DNA from: Virgibacillus phasianinus
Lineage (GTDB): Bacteria; Bacillota; Bacilli; Bacillales; Amphibacillaceae
DNA length: 64,000 nucleotides
Assembly (NCBI RefSeq): GCF_002216775.1
Contig: NZ_CP022315.1
Location: 1,426,001-1,490,000, forward strand
Reading direction: 5' to 3'
A program made the position numbers and the translations under genes. This document shows, piece by piece, positions 46,034 through 54,163 of this stretch (positions are counted from its first letter, which is position 1; every line of letters begins with the position of its first letter). A model generated the notes under the pieces. It saw nothing but the letters and a program-made list of their open reading frames with translations, was not told the origin of the DNA and ran no database searches.

Positions 46034-47881
46034 ATGGTTCCATCTATTCTATTTGAAATTATGCTTATTGGTCTTTTAGGGATAGGATCGCAATGGCTCG
46101 CTTGGCGCTATCGGATGCCAGCAATTGTTGTCATGTCGGTTGCCGGGCTGTTAGTAGGGCCAGTGTTCGGTATTATGGATCCCGAAGAAGACTTTGGAAA
46201 TTTATATGGACCGATTATCACTGTAGCGGTCGCGATTATTCTTTTTGAGGCAAGTTTAAATTTAAGCTTTAAAGAACTGCGTGGACTTGGAAAACCGATA
46301 TTCCGTATCACGACATTCGGTGCGTTTATTGCCTGGATTTTAGGTTCACTCACCGCGCACTATATTGCAGGATTATCATGGGCAGTTGCCTTTGTCATTG
46401 GGGGACTGTTCATTGTAACGGGCCCAACAGTAATTCTTCCATTATTACGCCAGTCAAAATTAAAACCACGGGCGGCAAAAATTTTAAAATGGGAAGGCAT
46501 TATTGTCGACCCAATCGGAGCCTTATTGGCTGTGTTTGCCTTTGAGATAATTTCATTTTTTACCGCACAAAATCCAGATGGATCTGACCTGGTAATGTTT
46601 TTTGCAGCATCTATATTTGCGGCGATTTTGGGATGGGCGTGCGGACGCGGCATCGGCTGGATGTTTGAAACGGGGAACATTCCGGAGTATCTAAAATCAC
46701 CTGGCGTATTTATCGTCGTCATCCTGTGTTTTACCGTTGCTGATGAAATTACGCATGAGACCGGCTTACTGGCCGTAACGGCAATGGGAATTACCTTGGC
46801 GAACATGGGCATCAGTTCGGTAGCTGACATGAGGCACTTTAAGGAAAACATGTCCATGCTGCTTATTTCGGCGATTTTTATTATGCTGACTGCATCCCTG
46901 CAAGTAGAAATATTACTGGAAATATTTCAACCGCGAATTATTGGATATGTAATATTAATGATGTTTATTGTTCGTCCGTTATCGATTTTTATATCGACAA
47001 TTGGAACGGATCTATCGCTTAATGAAAAAATCTTAACCGGATGGATTGCCCCGCGTGGAATTGTTGCACTTACTGTTTCCAGTTATTTTGCATCCATTTT
47101 AGCTGATGCAGGTTATGCCGGCGCATCCATTATTACAACACTCACGTTTGGACTTGTATTTTTTACCGTTGTAGCACATGGGTTTTCGATTGGCTGGTTA
47201 GCGAAAAAGCTTCATTTGTCAATGGAAGGCAGACCCGGAACGATTATTATCGGCAGTAATGATTTCACTGTAGAATTAGCTAAATCATTAATGAAAGTAA
47301 AGGCGCCAGTGATTATTGTCGACTCATCCTGGGAGCGGCTTCGTAAAACTCGAGAGGGCGGGATACCTTTTTATCATGGTGAAATGCTCTCAGAACAAAC
47401 AGAATACCATTTAGACACGACACCATATGAATACTTAATTGCTGCAACAGAATTCCATTCGTATAATGCATTGGTATGTACAACATTTATGCCGGAATAC
47501 GGCAGGACTAACGTATATAAATCAAGTCCATATCTGATGCAGGACAACAGCACGGATGACATTGTCGATAAAATTGGCGGGCGTGTATTGTTTAAAGAAG
47601 ACATCTCGATGGACTTCTTATCCGATCAAGTCAATAATGGCTATGTATTTCGTCAGACAACGCTGACAGAGCAATATGATTACAACCGTTACTTAAGTGA
47701 GAGAGATGAAGATACGGTTTTACTCTATGTACTGAAGCCATCTGGTAAGATGTATTATTACTCGGAAGAGTTGAAAATGACACCAGAAGCGGAAGATATT
47801 GTTGTCAGCCTGGCACCGCCAAACAAAAAAAATAAGAAAATACAAGAAAAGCTGGAAACCCAGCGTAATAGTAATCAATAA
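46034..47881 (+). CDS. CPA1-type Na+/H+ antiporter with TrkA-N-like C-terminal domain
   Basis: 615 residues. Residues 1-390 form about 12 helices of the NhaP/KefB-like exchanger fold, with PTVILPLLRQSKLKPRAAKILKWEGIIVDPIGALLAVFAFE holding the conserved ion-binding Asp, and FIVTGPTV. From about 400 comes a cytoplasmic nucleotide-binding-like domain (GTIIIGSNDFTVELAKSLMKVKAPVIIVDSSWERLRKTREGG), then a TrkA-C-like tail. It exports Na+ or K+ for H+, a key task in saline or alkaline habitats. The ATG at 46034 is 6 nt after GAGGGGG; the ATG at 46019 precedes that site. Element B begins directly at its stop codon. Confidence 0.87.
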   Translation: MVPSILFEIMLIGLLGIGSQWLAWRYRMPAIVVMSVAGLLVGPVFGIMDPEEDFGNLYGPIITVAVAIILFEASLNLSFKELRGLGKPIFRITTFGAFIAWILGSLTAHYIAGLSWAVAFVIGGLFIVTGPTVILPLLRQSKLKPRAAKILKWEGIIVDPIGALLAVFAFEIISFFTAQNPDGSDLVMFFAASIFAAILGWACGRGIGWMFETGNIPEYLKSPGVFIVVILCFTVADEITHETGLLAVTAMGITLANMGISSVADMRHFKENMSMLLISAIFIMLTASLQVEILLEIFQPRIIGYVILMMFIVRPLSIFISTIGTDLSLNEKILTGWIAPRGIVALTVSSYFASILADAGYAGASIITTLTFGLVFFTVVAHGFSIGWLAKKLHLSMEGRPGTIIIGSNDFTVELAKSLMKVKAPVIIVDSSWERLRKTREGGIPFYHGEMLSEQTEYHLDTTPYEYLIAATEFHSYNALVCTTFMPEYGRTNVYKSSPYLMQDNSTDDIVDKIGGRVLFKEDISMDFLSDQVNNGYVFRQTTLTEQYDYNRYLSERDEDTVLLYVLKPSGKMYYYSEELKMTPEAEDIVVSLAPPNKKNKKIQEKLETQRNSNQ

Positions 47882-47910
47882 GGCTGAGACAAAAGTGATT
47901 CAGTCATAGA

Positions 47911-47968
47911 GAAATCCGAACTATAATTCAATTCTTTGATTAGAATTTGAAGTAGTTCGGATTTTTTC
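47911..47968 (+). terminator. Terminator hairpin carried by element B
   Basis: AAATCCGAACTA and TAGTTCGGATTTTTT, the same hairpin as in elements A and C, 30 nt after the antiporter stop. Confidence 0.75.
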
Positions 47969-48334
47969 TTGGCTGTTTTTGTAAACCTTGCTGCGAATTG
48001 TCCATAAACTTTGACGTATGCGCCAAGTTGTTTTCTGCTGCGGACCGTTGCTTTCCGCGGGCACGGCTTAAGCCTCTTCAAGAAACCCACGAGGCCACTG
48101 AAAAAGGTAAATATAGTACAAAATAAGTGGATCTATCATCGCATCTTGAATATACTGCGCTTTCCGCGGGCGAGTGTCGAGTCTCCTTGGACTGCCGTCC
48201 TGCGGGGTCTTAAGACTCGTGCTGTTCCCGCAGGAGTCATCGGTTCTCCGCTCCAAACAACCATCATAATAGTAGTTGAACTTTATAGAATTGTTGCTAA
48301 ATACAAATTTAGCGCAGGAAACACGGAGACTCCT

Positions 48335-48394
48335 TGAAAAAGAAGAGCACTTTTTCTTCGTGCGATGCCTATTCGGAGAAGCATTCCTTGTCCG
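48335..48394. repeat. 60-bp insert, copy 3
   Basis: Starts TGAAAAAGAAGAGCAC, ends TTGTCCG, and sits after GGAGACTCCT and before GTGGGGGCAG, the same insertion point as copies 1 and 2. Confidence 0.75.
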
Positions 48395-48708
48395 GTGGGG
48401 GCAGAAGCCTAGATGAGACCCCGGAGAGCGTAAATAATGAGGGCCGACTAAACCGTCCTATGCGGACAACGTCGACTACCCCTTGCCGGGGCAAGGAGGC
48501 TCATCAGCTGCCCACGCAAAGCGCAGTGTTTTTCCGCAGTGGTGGATTAACACTCATATAAGGTTATGCCGCAGTTTTTTATCAACTGTGTATTAATATC
48601 CGACTAAAAGTAACGTTTTAAACTGTCTATCCTGTGATTGTTCGTCTTTGAGCCAAACATTTCAGTTATGTCCCAGCCCCATTTTCTTCACCTTTATCTT
48701 ACTTCATC

Positions 48709-48888
48709 TTACTCCGCGTCATCCAATTGTCTGTTAAGGTCGGCGATTTCTTTTTCTAATTGAGCAAGCTGATTTTCTTCAATATTGGTCCGTTTACCGA
48801 CAGCTTCGACTTTATCCATATCACCCATTATCCGAGCGTAATCTGCTTTTAATTCAATTAGTTTTGTTTCTATTTCTTTTGTCTTCAT
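48709..48888 (-). CDS. Small coiled-coil protein (SE1832-like)
   Basis: 59 residues, almost wholly helical: MKTKEIETKLIELKADYARIMGDMDKVEAVGKR, a turn, then NQLAQLEKEIADLNRQLDDAE. The leucine spacing suggests a short antiparallel coiled-coil hairpin. It resembles the SE1832 family of small Firmicute proteins, function unknown. GGGAGTG is 6 nt before the ATG; the GTG at 48897 lies in that site. Confidence 0.65.
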   Translation of the reverse strand: MKTKEIETKLIELKADYARIMGDMDKVEAVGKRTNIEENQLAQLEKEIADLNRQLDDAE

Positions 48889-48967
48889 ATATTTCACTCC
48901 CTAATAAAAAAACCGTTACTATAAGTGTATACTATATTATAATCTTGAAAAAGGGGGAAAAAACATC

Positions 48968-49819
48968 GTGAATATCAATTTTGAAAAGGATGTACGGACG
49001 TATACAGAGTTAGTAGAGCCGCTTTTATTAAAAAATGAAGCATGCAATAATCTGATGCTGGGTATCCTTAATCGGATTGCAGAGGGAGACGCACCTTACA
49101 ATGATGTGAACTTTGGGTATGTGGTGGAAGACGGGGAAGTTATTTACGCCTTTATGCAAACACCGCCAAACAATTGGATCTTTCCTGATCTGGACTCGGT
49201 AACAGAAGATGTACCAAGGAAGATTGCAGCATTTTTACATCATAAAAAGGTGAATGTACCGGGAGTTCTTGGTCCTGACTATTTAGTAAAGCCCTTTGTG
49301 GAAAAATGGGGAAATTTACATGATGTCACCTCAAACATACATATGAGACAACTTGTTTATCAACTGGATGCCGTGAATGAAGTTCCACCCGCCTCTGGGG
49401 AATTGGTGGCGGCAGATGAACAGTATCATCAGCTAATTAGTGATTGGCTCATTCAATTTGGTGTTGAGGCGGATGAACCAATCACGAGACAGGGTGCCGA
49501 CAAGCTGGCAGCACAATTTTTTAAAAACCGATCCGTTTATTTATGGATGGTTGATGGAAAGCCAGTGTCCATGGTAAATCGGTCAAGAAGAACGAAAAAC
49601 GGTGCAACGATCAATGCTGTATTTACGCCTGATGCGTATAAACGCAATGGGTATGCGACTAGCTCGGTCGCGGCACTAAGCACGAAATTGCTAAAGGATG
49701 GGGTGCAGTTTTGCAGTCTTTATACAGATGAGGATTATCCAACATCAAATCGCATTTATAAAAAAATTGGCTATTACCAGGTTGGGTCGTCCGTAGTATA
49801 TGAATTTAATCGTAAATAA
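48968..49819 (+). CDS. GNAT-family N-acetyltransferase
   Basis: 283 residues. The N-terminal half (1-140) is poorly conserved; the C-terminal half is a GNAT fold: VDGKPVSMVNRSRRTKNGATINAVFTPDAYKRNGYATSSVAALSTKLLKDGVQFCSLYTDEDYPTSNRIYKKIGYYQVG, with the acetyl-CoA loop RNGYAT (Q/RxxGxG/A type). Substrate unknown. The start is GTG at 48968, 12 nt after AAGGGGG. A terminator follows. Confidence 0.8.
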   Translation: MNINFEKDVRTYTELVEPLLLKNEACNNLMLGILNRIAEGDAPYNDVNFGYVVEDGEVIYAFMQTPPNNWIFPDLDSVTEDVPRKIAAFLHHKKVNVPGVLGPDYLVKPFVEKWGNLHDVTSNIHMRQLVYQLDAVNEVPPASGELVAADEQYHQLISDWLIQFGVEADEPITRQGADKLAAQFFKNRSVYLWMVDGKPVSMVNRSRRTKNGATINAVFTPDAYKRNGYATSSVAALSTKLLKDGVQFCSLYTDEDYPTSNRIYKKIGYYQVGSSVVYEFNRK

Positions 49820-49824
49820 GAAAA

Positions 49825-49853
49825 ACGCAGGTGTCCATGGCGCCTGCGCTTTT
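49825..49853 (+). terminator. Terminator of the GNAT gene
   Basis: CGCAGGTG and CGCCTGCG arms with a 7-nt loop, then CTTTTT. Confidence 0.8.
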
Positions 49854-49885
49854 TAGAGATTCTAATAGTTGCTAAACAGTAGCTT

Positions 49886-51013
49886 TTAAATCAATGCGTC
49901 TTCTTCATCCTCCTGTGAGCGGACGTATGTCTGATAAAAGTGTACAATAATGGTTTTGACGATTGCATAAAATGGAACCGCAAACAAGATACCTAAGAAT
50001 CCTGCAATACTTCCCGCTGCCAGGATGATGGTAATGATTGTCAGCGGATGCAATGCTAATGCCCGGCCCATCACATTTGGCGAGATTAGATTGCCTTCAA
50101 TCTGCTGCGCTACGACCATTACCACGCCAACCCATACTGCCATCATTGGATCTTGGAAAAATCCCACAATTACAGCAGGAACGACAGCGATAAATGGACC
50201 GATAAATGGAATGACACACATTAACATTCCGAATAACGCCAGAGTCAGCGCATAATGTAAATCAATGATTAGGTAGCCGATAAAAAGCAGTACGCCAATT
50301 GCAAAGCTGACAAGAAGCTGTCCCTGTATATAGGATGTTAGTGTTTCATCTATTTTGTGCAGGAGGCTTTTAAGGTTTTTAGCCTTTTTTTCTGAAAAGA
50401 TCTGTGTAACAAATGGAACAAACTTTTCCCCATCCTTAAGCATAAAGAATAAGAAGAATGGCACAAGTACCAAGGCAAAGACAAAACCAATTAACTGCCC
50501 GATAAAGCCAAATAAAAATGACATCGCAACCTCAATGTAGGATTGGAGATTAGATGTAATATCATTTAATGTATCTTCAAAATTCTTCGGAAGCATATCC
50601 TGATTCGATTGCCAATAGGTGATTAAATCCTGTGCACCTTCGACCATTTTGGGAATATTTTCGATCAGGTTGGCAAATTGCTTTTGAGCAATCGGTGCGA
50701 TATATGTTGCAATTAAATAAATGACTAGCGAGATTAATAAAAATACAATAATTATCGAAAACACACGATGAACTTTATATTTATCCAACAGGCGGACAAT
50801 TGGCTTGGTTAAATAAAACAGTACACCTGCTCCGACGATTGGGATAGCTACTGCACCTATATATTTAAAGATTGGGTCAAATATAAAATCCGTTACAGAG
50901 ATTAATAGAATTAAAAGAAACACCATGATGAATAATGTGAGTGTCTGGAACCATCGTTTTTTGAACAAACCGATCACAACTTTCTGATTTAAAAATGGAT
51001 AGATATCTTTCAT
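49886..51013 (-). CDS. AI-2E-family transporter
   Basis: 375 residues, 7-8 helices. Family pattern: YLTKPIVRLLDKYKVHRVFSIIIVFLLI, a soluble periplasm-facing stretch (KQFANLIENIPKMVEGAQDLITYW, about 110-170), FVPFFLFFMLKDGEKFVP-like ALVLVPFFLFFMLKDGEKF, and LFGMLMCVIPFIGPFIAVVPAVIVGFFQDP. Members move small molecules or Na+/H+, and the name does not prove AI-2 transport. There is no Shine-Dalgarno before the ATG at 51013. A possible -10 (TATTAT) lies only about 20 nt upstream, so the message may have a very short leader. Confidence 0.87.
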   Translation of the reverse strand: MKDIYPFLNQKVVIGLFKKRWFQTLTLFIMVFLLILLISVTDFIFDPIFKYIGAVAIPIVGAGVLFYLTKPIVRLLDKYKVHRVFSIIIVFLLISLVIYLIATYIAPIAQKQFANLIENIPKMVEGAQDLITYWQSNQDMLPKNFEDTLNDITSNLQSYIEVAMSFLFGFIGQLIGFVFALVLVPFFLFFMLKDGEKFVPFVTQIFSEKKAKNLKSLLHKIDETLTSYIQGQLLVSFAIGVLLFIGYLIIDLHYALTLALFGMLMCVIPFIGPFIAVVPAVIVGFFQDPMMAVWVGVVMVVAQQIEGNLISPNVMGRALALHPLTIITIILAAGSIAGFLGILFAVPFYAIVKTIIVHFYQTYVRSQEDEEDALI

Positions 51014-51127
51014 TTTAACTGTAAATGGATATAATAGGAAGAGAATTATTCAAGTACTGATAGTTTTTTCCAAATATGCTTATTGGCAAACGTTCTATAT
51101 AGGTAAATAGAATTATAATTAATATTA

Positions 51128-51136
51128 TGCTAAAAT
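51128..51136 (+). promoter_or_regulatory. Extended -10 promoter of pgcA
   Basis: TGCTAAAAT is an extended -10 with no clear -35, about 45 nt before the pgcA start codon. Confidence 0.4.
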
Positions 51137-51178
51137 CTAAAGATACATAATCAGCGGTGAAATAGGGGATATATCGAC

Positions 51179-52921
51179 ATGAACACATGGGAAAAGGCAT
51201 ATGAAAAATGGAATACGTTCCAGAACTTAGATCCTGCTTTAAAAAAGAATTTACGGGAAATAAAGGATGATAAGGCTGCAATAGAGGACGCGTTCTATAA
51301 GGAGCTTACATTTGGAACTGGTGGTATGCGTGGAGTGCTTGGACCAGGCACTAACAGAATGAACATTTACACGGTACGAAAGGCTGTAAATGGTCTTGCG
51401 AATTATTTAAAGGTGAATTGTGTAAACGTAAATGACCGTGGTGTGGTTGTTTCCTACGATTCACGTCACATGTCAAAGGAGTTTGCTGTCGAGACTGCAA
51501 AGGTTCTTGGTTCCTACGGTATTAAGGCATATGTATTCAGTGAACTCCACCCGACACCGCTATTATCATTTGCTGTTCGGTATTTAGGCGCCGTAGCGGG
51601 TGTAATGATAACTGCAAGTCATAACCCGCCAGAATACAATGGATTCAAGGTATATAATGAAGAAGGCGGTCAAATCGTACCAGACGAAGCGGAATCAATT
51701 ATTTCTTATATTGAACAAACAGAAAGTGAATTGACGGTTCCTATTATTGAACGAACAGAGTTATTGGAAAAGGACTTGTTAAACTGGATTGGCAGCGAAA
51801 TCGACAATGCTTATCTAGAGCAGCTTAAGCAAATATCTAAACTTGGCGAAAAAGATATTGCAAAGGATAAAGCTTTATCCATCGTCTTTACTCCGCTCCA
51901 TGGAACGTCCTATGACTTGGTGTTAAAGGGACTGGACCAGCTTTCGTTTCCACAGGTTCATGTTGTTGAGGAACAGGCTAAGCCCGATCCGGAATTTTCA
52001 ACAGTTGAATCACCTAATCCGGAAGAGCACCAGGCATTCACACTTGCAATTAAACAAGGGAACAAAGTGGATGGAGATATCTTAATTGGAACGGACCCGG
52101 ATGCAGATCGATTAGGTGTCGCGGTCAGGGATACGGATCAATCCTTTAAAGTGTTAACAGGTAATCAGCTCGGGTCACTGTTGCTTGATTATATCCTGTC
52201 ACATACTGATCAAGCATTGCTTCCAAACGCAAGGGTCTTAAAAACAATTGTAACAACGGAGTTAGGCAGAGCTATTGCAACACATTATGGCGCTAGGACA
52301 ATTGATACCTTAACAGGTTTTAAGTATATCGGTGAAAAGATCCATCAATTTGATAGTACAGGTGAAACATTTATCTTCGGCTTTGAAGAAAGTTATGGCT
52401 ATTTGATCAGCAGCTTTTCCCGTGATAAGGATGCTGTTCAGGCAGCCATGATGGCATGTGAAATGGCGTACTTTTGGAAGCAGCAAGGAAAAACGCTGCT
52501 TGAGGCATTAGGCGCGCTCTACGAGAAACATGGCTATTTCCTGGAAGGAATGTCTTCTTTAACACTGAAGGGAAAAGAAGGATCCGATAAAATTGCCATG
52601 ATTATGGAGGAAGTCCGCAAGAATCCATTGAAAGAGATAGCTGGTCTGAAGGTTGAAAAGATGGAAGACTATGCAACAGGTAAACGAACAAGTTTCGGTG
52701 CACAGGAACTTCAGGAGACAATGGATTTGCCAAATGAAAATGCATTGAAATTCATCCTTGAGAAAAATAGTTGGGTATGCCTGCGTCCTTCTGGAACGGA
52801 GCCTAAGATTAAATGTTATTATGGCGTTTGTGAAGATTCAAAAGAAGCAAGCCAAAGGAGTCTTGATTCGTTAAAAGATGCAATGAACAACCTGATAAAT
52901 CGGGTCGTTCAACACAATTAA
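51179..52921 (+). CDS. pgcA: Alpha-phosphoglucomutase
   Basis: 580 residues, alpha-D-phosphohexomutase family. It interconverts glucose 6-phosphate and glucose 1-phosphate, the route to UDP-glucose for glycolipids and teichoic acid. Phosphoserine Ser147 in TASHNPPEYNGFKVY, Mg2+ loop TDPDADRLG (about 303-307), sugar-binding GFEESYGYL and phosphate-binding RPSGTEPKIKCYYGV at the C-terminus, in the usual order. KELTFGTGGMRG at 41-52 is typical of the PgcA/PGM2 branch. AGGGGAT precedes the ATG. Terminator at 52928. Confidence 0.92.
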   Translation: MNTWEKAYEKWNTFQNLDPALKKNLREIKDDKAAIEDAFYKELTFGTGGMRGVLGPGTNRMNIYTVRKAVNGLANYLKVNCVNVNDRGVVVSYDSRHMSKEFAVETAKVLGSYGIKAYVFSELHPTPLLSFAVRYLGAVAGVMITASHNPPEYNGFKVYNEEGGQIVPDEAESIISYIEQTESELTVPIIERTELLEKDLLNWIGSEIDNAYLEQLKQISKLGEKDIAKDKALSIVFTPLHGTSYDLVLKGLDQLSFPQVHVVEEQAKPDPEFSTVESPNPEEHQAFTLAIKQGNKVDGDILIGTDPDADRLGVAVRDTDQSFKVLTGNQLGSLLLDYILSHTDQALLPNARVLKTIVTTELGRAIATHYGARTIDTLTGFKYIGEKIHQFDSTGETFIFGFEESYGYLISSFSRDKDAVQAAMMACEMAYFWKQQGKTLLEALGALYEKHGYFLEGMSSLTLKGKEGSDKIAMIMEEVRKNPLKEIAGLKVEKMEDYATGKRTSFGAQELQETMDLPNENALKFILEKNSWVCLRPSGTEPKIKCYYGVCEDSKEASQRSLDSLKDAMNNLINRVVQHN

Positions 52922-52927
52922 TTCAAG

Positions 52928-52966
52928 TAATAAGCAATCAGCGATGTTGTTGATTGCTTATTTTTA
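52928..52966 (+). terminator. Terminator of pgcA
   Basis: ATAAGCAATCA and TGATTGCTTAT arms with a 10-nt loop, then TTTTT. Confidence 0.85.
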
Positions 52967-53004
52967 TGATTATCGGGTAATGATGTACTAGGAGGGATTC
53001 TACA

Positions 53005-53364
53005 ATGCCTGTACAGATGAAACGGATTTATGAAGATCAGGAAGATTCGGATGGTATACGTGTACTCGTTGACCGCGTCTGGCCGCGAGGAATGTCAAAA
53101 GAAGATGCCAAGCTTGACCACTGGATAAAAGAGGTCGGGCCGTCAAGTGACTTGCGCAAGTGGTTTGGTCATGATCCGGATAAATTTAATGAATTTAAAC
53201 AGAAATATAAGAAAGAATTAGAGGATGGTGATCAGCATAAGGCACTTGAAGAACTGAAAGAGATTACGAAGAAGCATAATAAAAATGTAACGATATTGTA
53301 TGCATCGAAAGAAGAAAAATACAATCAGGCAAGTGTCTTAAAAGAAATATTGGACCACCAGTAA
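53005..53364 (+). CDS. DUF488-family protein
   Basis: 119 residues. Conserved DUF488 core: RIYEDQEDSDGIRVLVDRVWPRGMSKEDAKLDHWIKEVGPSSDLRKWFGHDPDKFNEFKQKYKKEL and a C-terminal VTILYASKEEKYNQASVLKEIL. The VDRVWPRG block is diagnostic. Function unknown; sometimes found with stress or redox genes. AGGAGGG precedes the ATG. Confidence 0.88.
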   Translation: MPVQMKRIYEDQEDSDGIRVLVDRVWPRGMSKEDAKLDHWIKEVGPSSDLRKWFGHDPDKFNEFKQKYKKELEDGDQHKALEELKEITKKHNKNVTILYASKEEKYNQASVLKEILDHQ

Positions 53365-53367
53365 AAG

Positions 53368-53400
53368 AACTCCACCAGGTGAATTGGTGGAGTTTGTGTT
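53368..53400 (+). terminator. Terminator of the DUF488 gene
   Basis: AACTCCACCA and TGGTGGAGTT arms, then TGTGTT. Confidence 0.7.
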
Positions 53401-53414
53401 GCAACGTCTTTCCG

Positions 53415-53545
53415 AAAGAAGTCTCCCTCTTCAAGCGTGTGAAGGGCAGAGCCCAACGGTAGGGGGAGATGAATTTCGGTTGGACGATAGCCTAACTTGT
53501 CACGCATTTCCTGCACCTTTCTTAACAAGAAACAGCGTCTAACAT
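53415..53545. other. Structured non-coding stretch, possible decayed mobile-element end
   Basis: An outer stem TCTCCC (53422-53427) with GGGAGA (53464-53469) encloses two hairpins, CTTCA-AGCGTG-TGAAG (53429-53444) and GGGC-AGA-GCCC (53444-53454), which forms a three-way junction. A further weak hairpin GTTGG...CTAAC follows. The style recalls ends of IS200/IS605-type elements or a small structured RNA; no transposase or TnpB gene is near. The minus-strand open frame over it is not credited. Confidence 0.4.
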
Positions 53546-53596
53546 TTAAACTTTCATTGAAATTGCGATAAAATGACTGAAGAAAGAGGTGATAGT

Positions 53597-54037
53597 ATGG
53601 CAGAACATCTTTTTGAACTTCAGGCAAGCTGGCCTGGTGGACGAAATAGTGAAGGATCTATTAAGGCAGGCAATTTAAATACAAAGATTTCCATACCAAA
53701 AGAAATGGAAGGTCCTGGTGTAGGGACAAATCCGGATGAAATGCTGCTCGGGGCTGCCGCAACCTGTTATTTGATTACATTGGCAGCAATGATTGAACGT
53801 GCGAAACTTCCACTGAAAAAAATGTCATTAACATCAGATGGGAAAGTGGATGTTACAAAAGGAATAATCACCTACAAGAAAATCATCCATAAACCGGTTG
53901 TATATTTAACAGAACAAGCAACAAAAGAAAATTATGACAAGCTAAGAAAATTGGTAGAAAAAGCAGAACAAAGCTGTATGATATCACGCGCATTAAAAGG
54001 TAATGTGGAGATTGAGCTGGAGCCAACAATTAAATAA
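53597..54037 (+). CDS. OsmC-family peroxidase-like protein
   Basis: 146 residues. OsmC/Ohr fold with the two redox Cys: AAATCYLITLAAMIER (about residue 58) and AEQSCMISRALKGNVEIELEP (about 128). The PGVGTNPDEMLLGAAATC block is typical of the OsmC branch related to staphylococcal SACOL1771. It reduces organic hydroperoxides. AGAGGTGAT lies 6 nt before the chosen ATG. A terminator follows. Confidence 0.88.
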   Translation: MAEHLFELQASWPGGRNSEGSIKAGNLNTKISIPKEMEGPGVGTNPDEMLLGAAATCYLITLAAMIERAKLPLKKMSLTSDGKVDVTKGIITYKKIIHKPVVYLTEQATKENYDKLRKLVEKAEQSCMISRALKGNVEIELEPTIK

Positions 54038-54049
54038 TAGTTAAATCCC

Positions 54050-54083
54050 AACGCTGACATTAAAGATGTCAGCGTATTTTTTT
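54050..54083 (+). terminator. Terminator of the OsmC gene
   Basis: ACGCTGACAT-TAAAG-ATGTCAGCGT, then ATTTTTTT. Confidence 0.92.
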
Positions 54084-54163
54084 CGCGGATGCCTTGTCTA
54101 TTGGTTCAGAATAACTTTTTCGAGACATATACTAGACGACAATAATGGAAGGAGGTAATGTCA

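Larger units (their letters stand above)
47881..48680. repeat. Composite repeat element B (GGGACA-type inverted ends)
   Basis: 800 bp between the convergent antiporter and SE1832-like genes. Ends AGGCTGAGACAAAAGTGA and TTATGTCCCAGCCCC are inverted. It shares with element A the terminator hairpin, the 60-bp insert and one arm of the inner MITE-like element (from GAGGCCACTGAAAAAG at about 48090 to ATATACTGCGC at about 48160). It also carries a module GGCCGACTAAACCGTCC ... CCTTGCCGGGGCAAGG that in element A lies inside the inner insertion. No gene inside. Confidence 0.8.

Noticed and set aside
53325-53627. 100-codon minus-strand frame between DUF488 and OsmC
   Set aside because: Covers a terminator and a structured stretch and overlaps both neighbours; no family features.
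53538-54163. Riboswitch (S-box or similar) before tcyP
   Set aside because: The gap holds only the OsmC terminator and about 80 nt with no aptamer-like fold.
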